Position numbers and translations under genes: made by a program. Of a DNA stretch of 64,000 nt, positions 35,631 to 47,987 are shown one piece after another (within the stretch, counting starts at the first letter, position 1; each line of letters starts with the position of its first letter). Source of the stretch: Sambucus nigra (taxonomy: Eukaryota; Streptophyta; Magnoliopsida; Dipsacales; Adoxaceae); contig OX422208.1 in NCBI GenBank assembly GCA_949130495.1, positions 688,525,702 to 688,589,701 on the forward strand, read 5' to 3'. Below the pieces are notes generated by a model. It did not search any database, was not told the DNA's origin, and saw nothing but the letters and a program-made list of their open reading frames with translations.

Positions 35631-36701
35631 TGTAAGGACATATTTTCATAGGTCCGTTATCAATTTATTATGTCCTATACCGCTACACCATCGAAGAGCA
35701 TTCAAGAGCAATCTACATTAAAGACGGATCTGAATTATTCAAGTTCTTCATCATTCAAGGCTCCGCGAAGTTTACTTTGGTAAGGTTATGTTTTAAATAC
35801 CTTTACTTTTCACTTAGATCTTGTAGGAGATTTTTACAAAATATTTTCTAAGTGTTGGAGCGGACTTTTTCGTCAAATATTGAGAATGAGTATTTTTTCT
35901 AAGTTTTGAAGCGGACCTCGATTTTGACGCCCAGGTCGTTCGTGCGAGATAAGCATCTCGTTCGAACGAGATTGGAAGTCGCACGATGTCGTTTGAACGA
36001 CATGCGTATTTCGTTCGAGCGACATATGCTTCTCGTTCGAACGAGCTCAAATTTTGAGGCGGTGCATTTTTGTATAAATACTCATTAAATGGTAACGTTT
36101 TCATTAAGAAGTCCATACGTTTTCCATAACAGAAACACTGCCAAAGAAGTATTCTTTAGGCTTCTTCTTTTAGGGGTTTAATCCTCTTTTGTTTACAATT
36201 CACAAAACTCCCATCTTGCTTTAGTGAATTGTTTTGGTGTTCAAGAACATAACTTTTGCCCTTGTTTATTCTTTGTGGGGAGAGCTCTACAACCGACAAC
36301 TGCATGCTATTGTGGAGGGAGTCCTTGTGAAGATTTCAGACTGCGTGTCTAGGATTACGGTCCTTGTGGTATAGCTGCGCGTGAACCACTGCAGATTTCT
36401 AGCCGTTGCTTTGAAGGTTTGACGAAGACACCGTGCGTTACTCTTATGGTCGATGCAAGTTGGTATGTAAGTCAATGGTCTTGTAAACTTTTCAAAGTTC
36501 TAGAAATAAAAGGTTTTGCCCTGCGGGGATTTTTCCTTAAGCTTGTGTCTCATGCTTTATTTATGGTTTGACACACGCACACACGCAGTTGAATGACTTG
36601 GGGCTGATTTATTTTGGTTTAAAAATAGACACTAATTAAATAAGTGAGCCAAATTAGATATTTGCGAATTTAATCAATTATCACACAGTCGCGCTTTCAC
36701 A
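35631..36701 (+). repeat. 3' LTR of the truncated Sirevirus-like element
   Basis: 1071 bp, starting TGTAAGGACATATTTTC and ending GCGCTTTCACA. The tract TAGGGGGAGATT just before it is the polypurine primer. It matches the LTRs at 47988-49405 and 52634-53712 in opposite orientation. 35930-36052 holds the palindrome cluster. Confidence 0.92.
35930..36052. repeat. TCGTTCGAACGA palindrome cluster in LTR
   Basis: Six near-copies of TCGTTCGAACGA or GTCGTTTGAACGAC lie within about 120 bp, each a self-complementary word. The same cluster is present in both LTRs of the related element (about 48982-49105 and 53289-53413), and a weaker one lies in its interior (51123-51240). Confidence 0.9.
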
Positions 36702-36911
36702 TCTACAAAAGAAAACTGGTGGATAACTCCTTTGGAACTGAACTCGGGAGGAGCAGCATTGTCTGATATGAATTTCTTTATCACTTTATGAAACTGAGTT
36801 TCAATGCGAGTGAAAAATCGAGTGATAATGAAGCTAAGATCAGATTTTTGTCTCATTAAAAAGACCCAAGTAAACCTTGTGCTGTCAATTGAGAATTAGA
36901 TCAATCAAAAG

Positions 36912-38507
36912 CATGGTTCAAAGTCGCGGTATCGGTCTATGACTCGGACACTCAATTTTTGACTCAGTATCGGTATAGGTCTCATTTTCGGGTGATACAC
37001 AACTATACACTATTTAGAGAACTCAAAAAAAAATTAAAAATATAGAAAAGTTCATAAATATAAGAATAATAATATGGCTCAATTAGACAAATACTTAAGC
37101 ATCAATTTAGTATGCATAACATTGTCTAAATCAATATGTATTTAGTAATATATTCTTCGTGAATGTTATAATAGTTCCTATTACTAATTAAGGATATATA
37201 TGTATAAAGTAAATAATCATACACTTGAAGGATAGACACATAATGATACGTATTAATACAGATTAAGTAAATACTAAAACAAGTTTAAATGGGAGCAGTG
37301 GTGGATCGAGAGTTTTGGTTCAACTGGGGCGAAACTTTCGAGTGGTGTAGGGGATTCGGGGACGGGACCCCCCGAGGCAAATTTTTTAGATTATTTTGAG
37401 TTTTATACAAATTATAGCTTTATAATACCCAAACATCCACTCTCAACAGCACCGGTCCTGAGATATTATGGGCCCGAGATGAACTCTTGAAGTGGGGCCC
37501 CCATATATGATAATATATTTATTTTTCTGATTTATAAATTAACACCCAATTGATAATAGATAAATTTTAACAATAGAACTTGATTGGCGAATTATACAAT
37601 ATTCCAAGCATGAAATATCTAAGTTAATCAGCTCTTCCTCCTAACAAATTTAATTCGTAATAAACCTGTGTCAAACAGTAAAATATCAATCAATTGAAAT
37701 AAAAAAATATAATTTCTAAAAGATAAAACAAAAGCAAAATATGTCTATGAAACTACTAAAAAAAATATAGAAGTGACAATGTTTTATTAATAATCTTTTA
37801 GAAAAAAATAAATTTTTGTTAAATAAAAGTAATAGATGAATTAGAAAACATAGGATAGAAGTAACAGTTATATTAATAAACAATTATATAATTGGAAAAA
37901 AGAATAGTTCTATGGTTAGTTTCATACAAAAAGAAAAAGGCCTTTGGTTTTGGAATATAAGTTACGGTTCTTTATATTCATATGAAAAGAAAAATATACC
38001 TTACGGCTTCCAGGGCTTTCCCCTTACAGTTCCGATTTCTTTCCTTTGTTCCGGTTTCCAAGTAAACCTAAATTTTTTTTTCAGAATATGAACTGGGACG
38101 GCCGCCCCAGTTCGTCCAAGAGTGGATCCGCCCCTGAATGGGAGATAACCCCTTTATTAACAATACAAGAAAAGAATTAAGAGATTCAACCAAAAACTCG
38201 ATTTGTGACCATGAAACATCATATACCCTACTCCAAATTCGACGCTCAATTGAGTGAGTTAGAAGTTGAGAGAGAGAGATTGATGCTTAGTGACTTGTAC
38301 CATCTCGGTGATACTACCGCGATATCGCCGATATGGGGCCGATTCTACAGTGATATGAGCCAATACTACCAAGAAATCATTGAAACAGGATTGATTAACA
38401 CCAATAATCTAAAACTCAACTCGTAATTCGGAATCGGATCGGTGGGTATCGATACCTAGTCAACTCAATTGTAACATCGCGGTATCGGTCTAGAGTTTGA
38501 ACTATGA
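36912..38507. mobile_element. MITE-like element with GGTTCAAA ends
   Basis: The left end CATGGTTCAAAGTC, followed by CGCGGTATCGGTC, is matched in inverse at 38470-38507 (CATAGTTCAAACTC plus a GGTATCGGTC block in the same interior region). The ends are imperfect and no target duplication was found, so superfamily is not assigned. A hAT element (37296-38136) is nested inside. Confidence 0.45.
37296..38136. mobile_element. Non-autonomous hAT element, 841 bp
   Basis: It begins CAGTGGTGGATCGAGAG and ends, in inverse, CAGGGGCGGATCCACTC; both arms continue into AACTGGGGCG. It is flanked by a perfect 8-bp duplication AATGGGAG (37288-37295 and 38137-38144), diagnostic of hAT. There is no transposase; the interior is AT-rich. 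Confidence 0.93.
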
Positions 38508-38528
38508 TGAATAGGGAAGCATAATGAT

Positions 38529-38686
38529 GCTCTGATACCTTATTGACACAAGAGAATGTAAAGCCCCTTTCTTATTTCATTCACCTTCTTTACTAAATGT
38601 ACATCAAGTATAAATAGGAAACTAAAAATAACAAACTAACAAACACTACTAATTCTAACTAACTAAAAATAACAAACTAATAAACA
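38529..38686 (-). mobile_element. Remnant of a Copia LTR and primer site
   Basis: On the - strand, a short LTR-like block (38544-38686, TG...CA ends, TATTTATA inside) is followed by GGTATCAGAGC, the tRNA-Met primer-site core. Nothing else of the element remains. It is a weak but coherent footprint. Confidence 0.4.
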
Positions 38687-38936
38687 GATTATATTAATGA
38701 TTGTATTGTAATTTTTTCAAATTGGTTTATCAGTCATACTAAAAATCCACATCTCGATTACAATCATCTACGCAAATTTCATCTGAACTTGCTTAAAATC
38801 TCAGAATCCAAGCTCAAACTAATTGTTTTTGTGCATGGACTCTCAGGATATTGGAAGAAAAATAATGCATATTTTTAACCGAGTATAATCATGCTTTAAC
38901 ACTGCAAACCTAATTAAGGGTCTCTCTCTCTTTCAG

Positions 38937-39010
38937 GTGGGGCGTGCTATCAAGCGATCCATGCATGCAGGAATTGAGATAAGGGATTTGTTCCTTACAT
39001 CTAAGATATG
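38937..39010 (+). CDS. AKR exon 3 (residues 66-90)
   Basis: Encodes VGRAIKRSMHAGIE, then RDLFLTSKIW, with catalytic Lys88. The acceptor is TCTTTCAG and the donor GTAAC. 74 bases, ending two bases into the Trp codon, which exon 4 completes. It lies 16.3 kb from exon 2. Confidence 0.92.
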
Positions 39011-39155
39011 GTAACAATTTTCCTCCATATCAAGTCAATAAGTTATTTTAGCTTTTTATTCGTCTGTGTCGTCCGGTAGCATTTGGAAGTCCATGCGATC
39101 TTCAAATACTATTTTCGATAGTGTTATGTGGTGTGGTGTGGTGTGCTGAATATAG

Positions 39156-39180
39156 GTGCACTGAGTTGTCCCCAGAAAGG
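39156..39180 (+). CDS. AKR exon 4, first part, cut by insertion
   Basis: One base completes Trp90, then CTELSPER. The exon stops at AAAGG (39176-39180), the target duplication of the Copia block starting at 39181. The rest of the exon is at 56618-56680, directly in frame after the second AAAGG (56613-56617). Confidence 0.93.
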
Positions 39181-40132
39181 TGTTGGATAATATGAATGCA
39201 AATACATAAATGGAACTATTTATTGTATCACAACAATGTCAACTTTAATACAAGAATATAACTTTATGAATCTTCAAGGCGTGATGTCACTTTCCTAAAT
39301 ACAGTATTTGCCCCACACGAAGAACTTCGGTATACAAACGGGAATCAACAAATCCGTACTCAAGATACGATGAAGCAATTGCACTGTCTGCAAATTGTAT
39401 GTCTGAAGACAGACCTTCGATGCAGTAGCGAAGAACAGTCAATCAAGTACTTATTATGTTTCTATGCACAAAATAGAATAAGAGAATTTGTATCTCCTGA
39501 AAATTGTAAGAGAGTAATAGTAGGGTTTGGAAATCTGAAACTGGGTTTTTATTATATGTGCAATTTCATTTTACGCAGCCTTTATTTATAGATAATGAAA
39601 AGCTTTGTCTTTAAGAGTCAAGACTGTTGGATTAACAGTCTTAAGTCAATTCTGAAATGGTACGACTGTTAATTACCGACAGTCTTAAGTCATTTTCAAA
39701 CAGGTACAATTAATACCGAATCGGTTTTGCATGGGTCAACTAAAAAGTGACTGCGCCCGAGCTACCGCGATTCGATCCTGACGAATCCCGGCAACCCGCT
39801 ACCACTGCGGACACGCGGCGTGCGAAGTGAAAAGTGCGCCAGTAGCGCCTCTACAACACACTGTCCCGCACCCGTATGCGCGCGTGCGCGTGTGCGTACG
39901 GTGCTTCGCACCGTATTGAGGTCTCTTGAATAGCCTCTTAAATGCTAGATGAATTAACTCTTCATCTTCCATTTTTACTTATTAAGTGCACAAATTCTTA
40001 ATAATTTTCTAATGTGGGACACTATCCCCTTTTATATTTGGGTTAGCTTCCCACCTCTTCCACACACTTCCAATGTGGGACAAGCTCTTACACCCAAAAC
40101 TCTTACTCACTTATTTTATAAAATATCCAACA
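39181..40132 (-). repeat. Copia LTR A
   Basis: 952 bp with TGTTGGATA and its inverse at the ends. It includes a GC-rich stretch near 39860-39920 with a TACGGTGC-TTC-GCACCGTA hairpin. Just to the right TTCCTCCACC reads GGTGGAGGAA on the - strand, a polypurine tract. By eye it differs more from LTRs B and C than they do from each other. Confidence 0.95.
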
Positions 40133-40655
40133 TTCCTCCACCATGTTCAAAATAAGTTTTGTAAATATTTGATTGTATAGAAGACTGTGTATAAGCATTG
40201 GTGTCTCACGACTTGAAACAATACCCTGTGAAGGTTCATTAAGGCTAACCATGAAAGTATAGTAGACTTGTCTTTGAACTATCAATCCATATTGATCAGC
40301 CAGATTTGTCTTCACACACAAATCTTTTAGTCACTGATTATCCATATAAGCCGACACATGTATTAGGCCTTCTGTCTGTACCTTAATTTCATGAGTGCTA
40401 TAGAGTCGAGCCCAGTTCTCATAGGAAGCGGCACCACTTCCACACTCATATAGGTAGATTATCATAGGTGTTTATGTAACTTAAAACACCATAAATCTAT
40501 TGAGGTTAAACTCATCCTCTTTCATTATTCATTACATGTTCTAAGCACTTATCCTTGGGATGTTAAATTTTATAGTGCTTACAATCACGTCGTACGATGT
40601 ACTTTAATCATTGAACTTGAGACATGAATATATCAAGTTTCAAGTTGAGTTTCCA
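40133..40655 (-). other. 3' non-coding part of Copia internal region 1
   Basis: Sequence between RNase H and LTR A. It holds the polypurine tract and no coding frame. Confidence 0.7.
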
Positions 40656-41009
40656 TCAAGAGAGATTATTATTAATGGGATTTAGTCCCATCCCTATTGA
40701 TGTCTTAGACACCAGTCGTCTTGCAAGACCTTTTGTAAAAGGATCAGCTAAATTTTGACTTGATTTTACATAATCCACTGTGATTACACTATCTGTAATC
40801 ATTTGTCTGACATAACTATGTCTCAGGCCAATATGTCTAGATTTTCCATTGTACACTTTACTATAAGCTCTGGAAAGTGTAGACTCACTATCACAATGTA
40901 TAGATATTGGAGGTATTGGTTTTGGCCAAACTGGAATTTCAATCAATAAATTCCTTAACCATTCTGCATCTCTACTAGTTTCAGCTAATGCTACAAACTC
41001 AATTGCCAT
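40656..41009 (-). pseudogene. Copia RNase H, internal region 1
   Basis: FVALAETSRDAEWLRNLL, then HCDSESTLSRAYSKVYNGKSRHI and VKSSQNLADPFTKG, the usual end of Copia polyproteins. It is separated from RT by a TAA after AVSWG. The same stop occurs in the other internal region. Confidence 0.9.
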
Positions 41010-41039
41010 AGTAGAATCAGCTATACAAGTTTGTTTCTT

Positions 41040-42058
41040 TTATCCCCAAGAAACAGCTCCTCCACCAAGAGTGAAAATCCATCCACTTGTTGAGGAATAA
41101 TCCTCCCTCTCAGTTATCCAACTGGCATAAGAAATACCTTCTAATACTGAAGGATATCCACTATAGTATATACCATAGTCTATATTTCCTTTTAAATATT
41201 TTAATATTCTATTGACGGCATGCCAATACAATAAACTTGGATTACTAGTATATCTACTTAATTTACCAACAGCATAAGAAATATCAGGTCGAGTACATGT
41301 CATGGCATACATTAAACTATCAATTACCCGTGCATATTCCAATTGTGAAATAGCTCTACCATTATTAGGGATCATCTTTAGCTGTGGTTCAAAAGGTGTA
41401 CTAACAGGTGTGCAATCAAACTGATGAAATTTCTTTAAAATTTTCTCAACATAATGAGATTGAGTGAGAATTATATTTTTATCTTTTCTTATTATTCTCA
41501 TTCCTAATCTAACATCAACTACACCCATAGCTTTCATATCAAATTTAGAAGACAGAAAACTCTTTGTATTATTAATGCTTTCTAAATCAGTACCAAGATT
41601 TAACATGTCATCTTCATATACGCAAATGATCACACCTTTACCATTAGCAAGTTTACTATAAACACATTTATCATATTCATGAATTTTAAAACCATAAGAA
41701 ATAATGACTTTATCAAATTTTTCATGCCATTGTTTAGGTGCTTGTTTTAGGCCATATAAGAACTTAATAAGTTTACATACTTATTTTCTTGTCCAGGCAT
41801 AACAAACCCTTCAGGTTGTTCCATGTAAATTTCTTCTTCTAAGTCACCATTTAAAAAGGCATTCTTCACATCCATTTGATGAATCTCAAAATTATATATA
41901 GATGCTAATGCAATTAAAATTCTAATAGTGGAGGTTCTAGCAGCAGGTGCATTGGTATCAAAATAATCAATTCCTTATTTTTGTGTAAAACCTTTAGCAA
42001 CCAATCTAGCCTTGAATTTATCAATTGTTCCATCTATTTTCATTTTATTTTTAAAATT
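41040..42058 (-). pseudogene. Copia reverse transcriptase, region 1
   Basis: 41040-41633 is open and includes the active-site motif, but reads CVYEDDMLN where the family has YVDDM: the Val is Glu. 41634-42058 is RT text broken by stops, including a TAA after GFTQK that the second copy shares. A dead enzyme. Confidence 0.88.
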
Positions 42059-42481
42059 TCATCTACACGTACTGGGTTTAGATCCTGGAGGTAAGTCTAC
42101 TAACTTCCAAGTTTTATTTCCCAAATCATTTATAGCTTTTTTCCAAAATGCTGAATCTATAGACTTAATTGCCTCACTATAAGTTTGTGGTTCTGTTTCA
42201 ATGCTAAGATTCAAAGCATATTGATTACAAGATGTGTCTCTAGTTCCTTCAACAAGATAGACTACAAAGTCGGGATCAAAGCTTTTTTCTTTCCTAGGTC
42301 TCTTACTTTTTCTAATCTCTTCTTGTTCCACTGGTGGAGTATCAGATAATTGTGAAGGAGTGCTAACTTCTTTTTCATTATTAATTCTAGGAATATAAGA
42401 AAACCTTTGTTCATAAAAAATTGCATCTCTCGATTCAATTATTGTATTTACCTCAACAAAATCATTAGGTTCACTAACCAA
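42059..42481 (-). pseudogene. Copia integrase-RT linker, region 1
   Basis: Starts MVSEPNDFVEVNTIIESRDA and is rich in Ser/Pro/Glu, then leads into RT with AFWKKAINDLGNKTWKLVDLPPG. It matches 47369-47875 in the second copy. Confidence 0.85.
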
Positions 42482-42712
42482 AAATCTATAAGCTTTACTA
42501 TGTTGTGCATAATCTATGAAAATACACTCAACACCTTTGCTTCCTAATTTCTTTCTCTTAGTTTCAGGTAGTCTTACAATAGCTCTACAACCCCAAACTT
42601 TAAGGTAACATAAATTAGGTTTTCTATTCTTCCATAATTCGTAAGGAGCTTACTTATTATCTTTAACAGGTATCCTATCCAGAATATGACACGCAGTTAA
42701 AATTGCTTCTCC

Positions 42713-43680
42713 TCAAAACCCTTTACTTAAACCAGAATAAGAAAGCATAGCGTTAACCATTTCAGTTAGTGTTCTATTTTTTCTTTCTGCTGCTCCATTT
42801 TGTTGTGGTGTATAAGGTGCAGTAACTTCATGTAAAATTCCCATATCTTCACAAAATTGAGAAAAGTGATATTCACCACCTCTATCAGATCTAAGACATT
42901 TTATTTTAGTATCACATTGATTTTCAACTTCATTTTTGTATGTCTTAAATCTATTAATCACATCATCCTTAGAGTTTAAAAGATATACGGAATAATATTT
43001 TGAAAAGTCATCGATAAATGTAGCAAAATACTTACTACCACCTCTAGTAGGTGTTCCATGCAAATCACAAACATCACTATGTACTAATTGCAACAAAGAT
43101 ATAGTTTTTTCTATTTTTGGAAAGGCGATCTTGTAATTTTTATTTGCATGCATATTTTACACTTTTCATTCATATCATTCTCATATTTAGGAATTAAATT
43201 TAAATTAACCATGAAATGCATTTTCTTTGTATTAACATGTCCTAAACGACTATGCCATAATGAAAGACAATCAACGATATAAGCAGAAGAATCTTTTTCA
43301 TTGATATTGAGCTTAAACATGCCCTCATACAAATATCCTTTGCCTACAAAGGTACCATTCTTAGTCAGAATAAATTTGTATGACTCAAATACAAGCTTAA
43401 AGACAAATTTGTTAAGAATACTTCTAGAAACTAAATTTTTCCTAACATCAGGAATATGAAAAACATTGGTGAGGCTAAGGATTTTTCCGGAAGTGAATTC
43501 GAGATCCACTGTCCCTTTGCCTTTAACCGCAGAAGTAGAAGAATTTCCCATATAGAGAACATCTCCTTCCACTGTTTCATAAGCAGAGAACAAGTTCTTG
43601 TCCTTACAAACATGCCTTGTGGCACCAGAATCAACCCACCAAGAGTTATCTTCTCCAAGCATATTAGCCTTGAATATCAT
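42713..43680 (-). pseudogene. Copia protease and integrase, region 1
   Basis: 43680-43111 holds the protease motif WWVDSGATRHVCKD, the LFSAYETVEGDVLYMG text, and the H-C zinc region LWHSRLGHVNTKKMH with KCKIC. A frame change then leads to the integrase core (HSDVCDLHGTPTRGGSKYFA, FIDDFSKYYSVYLL, SDRGGEY, QQNGAAERKNR). Confidence 0.88.
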
Positions 43681-43713
43681 AGCAGTAATTTTTTGCTTTG
43701 TGTCTGATGTCCC

Positions 43714-44492
43714 TCATTTTTCCTTTAGTTTCTTGAACTCACGATAATCCTTCTTGAAGTGACCTGGCTTGTTGCAATGAAAACAATTTTCTTTCTTCTT
43801 TTTGTTCGCTTTAGAATTATTTAAAAAATTCTTCCGCTTGTTATTTTTTCCATGATTGTCATATTTTTGCTCCTTTCCTTCCTCCACCACATGGACCTTA
43901 GAAACATAATTTTCTGGTCCCTCTTTACCATCTAGAATTCGAGACACTTATTGAATTCTTAAATGAGTCTCTAATTCTTCAAGGAAAGATCCTCCTTTTT
44001 GTGTTTGAGTTCTTTCTTATAATCTTTTCAAGAAGGAGGAAGATTTTCAATTATGGCAGCAATAATTACATTATCATCCATATTTAATTTTTTCAGTTTG
44101 CAATGATTTATGATGCGTTGGATGTCATGAAATTGTTCTAGCACAGGCCTATTATCATGCATTTTAAGGCTTAAAAACTGACCGATAAGGAACTTCTTAC
44201 TTGTAGCGCCTTCCGTAAGATATTTGGTCTCCAATGTTTCCCACAAAGTTTTTGCAGTCCCAACATTTTCGTATAAGTCGAACAAATTGTCAGCAAGTGC
44301 ATTGAGAATGTGACCAGGACACAAGTAATAATCGGTCTCCAATTTTGTGCGTTGCCTAGTCTGTTCCACGGTTTCATCTTCTTCTTCATTTGGTTTCGGT
44401 TGTGACAAGACATATACAATCTTCAATATTGTTAGAAGAAAATGAACCTTTTTCTGCCAACACAGAAAATTACCACCATCAAAATGGTCCAA
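43714..44492 (-). pseudogene. Copia gag, region 1
   Basis: 44492-44028 opens MDHFDGGNFLCWQKKVHFLL and carries the UBN2-type domain with LETKYLTEGATSKKF. 43947-43714 holds the basic linker and zinc knuckle CFHCNKPGHFKKDY, in which the last Cys ligand is replaced by Tyr. A frame break lies between the two parts. Confidence 0.88.
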
Positions 44493-44566
44493 CTTTACAA
44501 AGCCTTCTGTTATTTGTCAAAGTGATTTGGAAGAGTCGGCCATTTCTAATTATACTGTATTTAGAT

Positions 44567-45531
44567 TGTTGGATAATATGAATGAAAATACAGAAATGAA
44601 ACTCTTTATTGTATCACAACAATGTCAACTTTAATACAACAATATAACTTTATGAATCTTCAAGGCGTGATGTCACTTTCCTAAATACAGTATTTGCCCC
44701 ACACAAAGAACTTCGGTATACAAACGAGAATCAGCAAATCCGTACTCAAGATACAATGAAGCAATTGCACTGTCTACAAATTGTATGTCTGAAGACAGCC
44801 CTTGGATGCAGCAGCGAAGAACAGTCAATCAAGTACTTATTCTGTTTCTGTACACAAAACAGAATAAGAGAATTTGTATCTCCTGAAAATTGTAAGAGAG
44901 TAATAGTAGGGTTTGGAAATCTGAAACTGGGTTTTTGTTATATGTGCAATTTCGTTTTAGGTAGCCTTTATTTATAGATAATGAAAAGCTATGTCTTGAA
45001 GAGTCATGACTGTTGGATTAACAGTCTTAAGTCAATTCCAAAATGGTATGACTGTTAATTATCGACAGTCTTAAGTCATTTCCGAACAGGTACAATTAAT
45101 ACCGAATCGGTTTTGCACGGGTCAACTAAAAAGTGACTGCGCCCGAGCTACAGCGATCCGACCCGGACGAATCCCAGCAACCCGCTACCACTGCGGACAC
45201 GTGGCATGCGAAGTTCAAAGTGCGCCACTAGCGCCTCTACAACCCACTGCCCCGCACCCGCACGCGTGCGCGTGTGTGCGTGTGTGTACGGTGCTTCGCA
45301 CCGTATTGAGGTATCTTGAATAGCCTCTTAAATGCTAGATGAATTAACTCTTCATCTTCCATTTTTACCTATTAAGTGCACAAATTCTTTATATTTTTCC
45401 AATGTGGGACACTATCCCCTTTTATATTTGGGTTAGCTTCCCACCTCTTTCACACACTTCCAATATGGGACAAGTTTTTTAAGCTCTTACACCCAAAACT
45501 CTTACTCACTTATTTTATAAAATCTCCAACA
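44567..45531 (-). repeat. Copia LTR B, shared by both copies
   Basis: 965 bp, TGTTGG...CCAACA. It serves as 5' LTR of region 1 and 3' LTR of region 2. To its right the polypurine tract is present (TTCCTCCACC), as beside LTR A. To its left is the leader of region 1. Confidence 0.95.
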
Positions 45532-46048
45532 TTCCTCCACCATTTTCAAAATAAGTTTTGTAAATCTTTGATTGTATGTAAGACTGTGTATAAGCATTGG
45601 TGTCTCACGACTTGAACCAATACCCTGTGATGGTTCATCAAGGCTAACCATGAAAGTATAGTAGACTTGTCTTTGAACTATCAATCCATATTGATCAGCC
45701 GGATTTGTCTTCCCACATAAATCTTTTAGTCACTGATTATCCATATAAGCCGACACATGTATTAGGCCTTGTGTCTGTACCTTGATTTCATGAGTGCTTT
45801 AGAGTCAAGCCCAGTTCTCATAGGAAGAGGCACCACTTCCACACTCATATAGGTAGATTATCATAGGTGTCCATGTAACTTAAAACACCATAAATCTATC
45901 AAGGTTAAACTCATCCTCTTTCATTATTCATTTCTAAGCACTTATCCTTGGGATGTTAAATTTTATAGAGCTTACAATCACGTCGTATGATGTACTTTAA
46001 TCATTGAACTTGAGACTTGAATATATCAAGTTTCAAGTTGAGTTTCCA

Positions 46049-46402
46049 TCAAGAAATATTATTATTAATGGGATTTAGTCCCATCCCTATTGATGTCTTA
46101 AACACCAGTCCTCTTGCACGACCTTTTGTAAAAGGATCAGCTAAATTTTGACTTGATTTTACATAATCCACTGTGCTTACACCATCTGTAATCATTTGTC
46201 TGACATAACTATGTCTCGGGCCAATATGTCTAGATTTTCCATTGTACACTTTACTATAAGCTCTGGAAAGTGTAGACTCATTATCACAATGTATAGATAT
46301 TGGAGGCACTGGTTTTGGCCAAACTGGAATTTCAATCAATAAATTCCTTAACCATTCTGCCTCTTTACTACTTGCAGCTAAAGCTACAAACTCAGCTGTC
46401 AT
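46049..46402 (-). pseudogene. Copia RNase H, internal region 2
   Basis: Same architecture as 40656-41009, with FVALAASSKEAEWLRNLL, HCDNESTLSRAYSKV and LADPFTKGRA. The same TAA after AVSWG separates it from RT. Confidence 0.9.
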
Positions 46403-46432
46403 AGTAGAATCAGCTATACAAGTTTGTTTCTT

Positions 46433-47368
46433 TTATCCCCAAGAAACAGTTCCTCCACCAAGAGTGAAAATCCATCCACTTGTTGAGGAATGATCCTCCT
46501 GCTCAGTTATCCAACTGGCATAACAAAACCCTTCTAATACTGAAGGATATCCACTATAGTATATACCATTGTCCATAGTTCCTTTTAAATATTTTAATAT
46601 TCTATTGACAGTATGCCTATGCAATAAACTTGGATTACTAGTATATCTACTTAATTTACCAACAGCATAAGCAATATCAGGTCCAGTACATGTCATGGCA
46701 TACATTAAACTACCAATTACTCGTCCATATTCCAATTGTGAAATAGCTCTACCGTTATTAGGGATCATCTTTAGCCGTGGTTCAAAAGGTTTACTAACAT
46801 GTGTGCAATCAAACTGATTAAATTTCTTTAAAATTTTCTCAACATAATGAGATTGAGTGAGAATTATATTTTTATCTTTCCTTATTATTCTCATTCCTAA
46901 TATAACATCAGCTACACCCATAGCTTTCATATCAAATTTAGAAGATAGAAAACTCTTTGTATTATTGATGCTTTCTGAATCAGTACCAAGAATTAACATG
47001 TCATCTACATATGAACAAATGATCACACCATTACCATTAGCAAATTTACTATAAACACACATATCAGATTCATGAATTTTAAAACCATAAGAGATGATGA
47101 CTTTATCAAATTTTTCATGCCATTGTTTAGGTGCTTGTTTTAGGCCATATAAGGACTTAATAAGTTTACATACTTTATTTTCTTGTCCAGGCATAACAAA
47201 CCCTTCATGTTATTCCATGTAAATTTCTTCTTCTAAGTCACCATTTAAAAAGGCAGTTTCCACATCCATTTGATGAATCTCAAAATTATATATAGATGCT
47301 AATGCAATTAAAATTCTAATAGTGGAAGTTCTAGCAACAGGTGCATAGGTCTCAAAATAATCAATTCC
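46433..47368 (-). pseudogene. Copia reverse transcriptase, region 2
   Basis: 46433-47194 is open and carries [21 protein letters not shown] and an intact active site CSYVDDMLILGTD. Sequence upstream to 47368 is closed by stops, including the TAA after GFTQK that region 1 shares. The catalytic residues are better kept than in region 1. Confidence 0.9.
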
Positions 47369-47875
47369 TTATTTTTGTGTAAAACCTTTAGCAACCAATC
47401 TAGCCTTGAATTTATCAATTGTTCCATCTATTTTCATTTTCTTTTTAAAAATCCATCTACACTTAATGGGCTTAGATCCTGGAGGTAAGTCTACTAACTT
47501 CCAAGTTTTATTTCCCAAATCATTTATAGCGTCTTTCCAAAATGCTGAATCTACAGACTTAATTGCCTCACTATAAGTTTGTGGGTCTGTTTCAACGCTA
47601 AGAGTCAAAGCATATTGATTATAAGATGTGTCTCTAGTTCCTTCAACAAGATAGACTACAAAGTCTGGATCAAAGCTTTTTTCTTTCCTATGTCTCTTAC
47701 TTTTTCTAATATCTTCTTGTTCCACTGGTGGAGTATCAGATAATTGTGAAGGAGTGCTAACTTCTTTTTCATGATTAATTCTAGGAATAGAAGAAAATCT
47801 TTGTTCATAAAAAATTGCATCTCTCGATTCAATTATTGTATTTACCTCAACAGAATCATTAGGTTCACTAACCAA
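47369..47875 (-). pseudogene. Copia integrase-RT linker, region 2
   Basis: MVSEPNDSVEVNTIIESRDA through WRIF-like RT start and [14 protein letters not shown], where the shared stop follows. Just upstream in the element (47876-47987 and from 53718) lies the site of the younger insertion. Confidence 0.85.
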
Positions 47876-47987
47876 AAATCTATAAGCTTTACAATGTTGT
47901 GCATAATCTATGAAAATACACTCAACACCTTTGCTTCCTAATTTCTTTCTCTTAGTTTCAGGTAGTCTTACAATTGCTTTACAACCC

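Larger units (their letters stand above)
33058..36701 (+). mobile_element. Truncated gag-only Sirevirus-like Copia element
   Basis: Only the last 17 bases of the 5' LTR remain (33058-33074, ACAGTCGCGCTTTCACA, identical to the end of the 3' LTR). The primer-binding site TGGTATCAGAGC lies at 33078-33089. Then come a partial gag (33193-34003), about 1.6 kb without coding potential, a polypurine tract at 35619-35630 and a complete 3' LTR (35631-36701). There is no protease, integrase or reverse transcriptase. A second, complete member of this family lies at 47988-53712. Assignment to the Sirevirus branch rests on gag architecture. Confidence 0.85.

Noticed and set aside
39370..39591. 73-codon open frame repeated at 44756 and 55876
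   Set aside because: It is LTR sequence of the Copia block in three copies.
44530..44566. Standard tRNA-Met primer site for the exon-4 Copia block
   Set aside because: On the - strand the bases next to the LTR (ATCTAAATACAG) do not match TGGTATCAGAGC, so no primer site is claimed.
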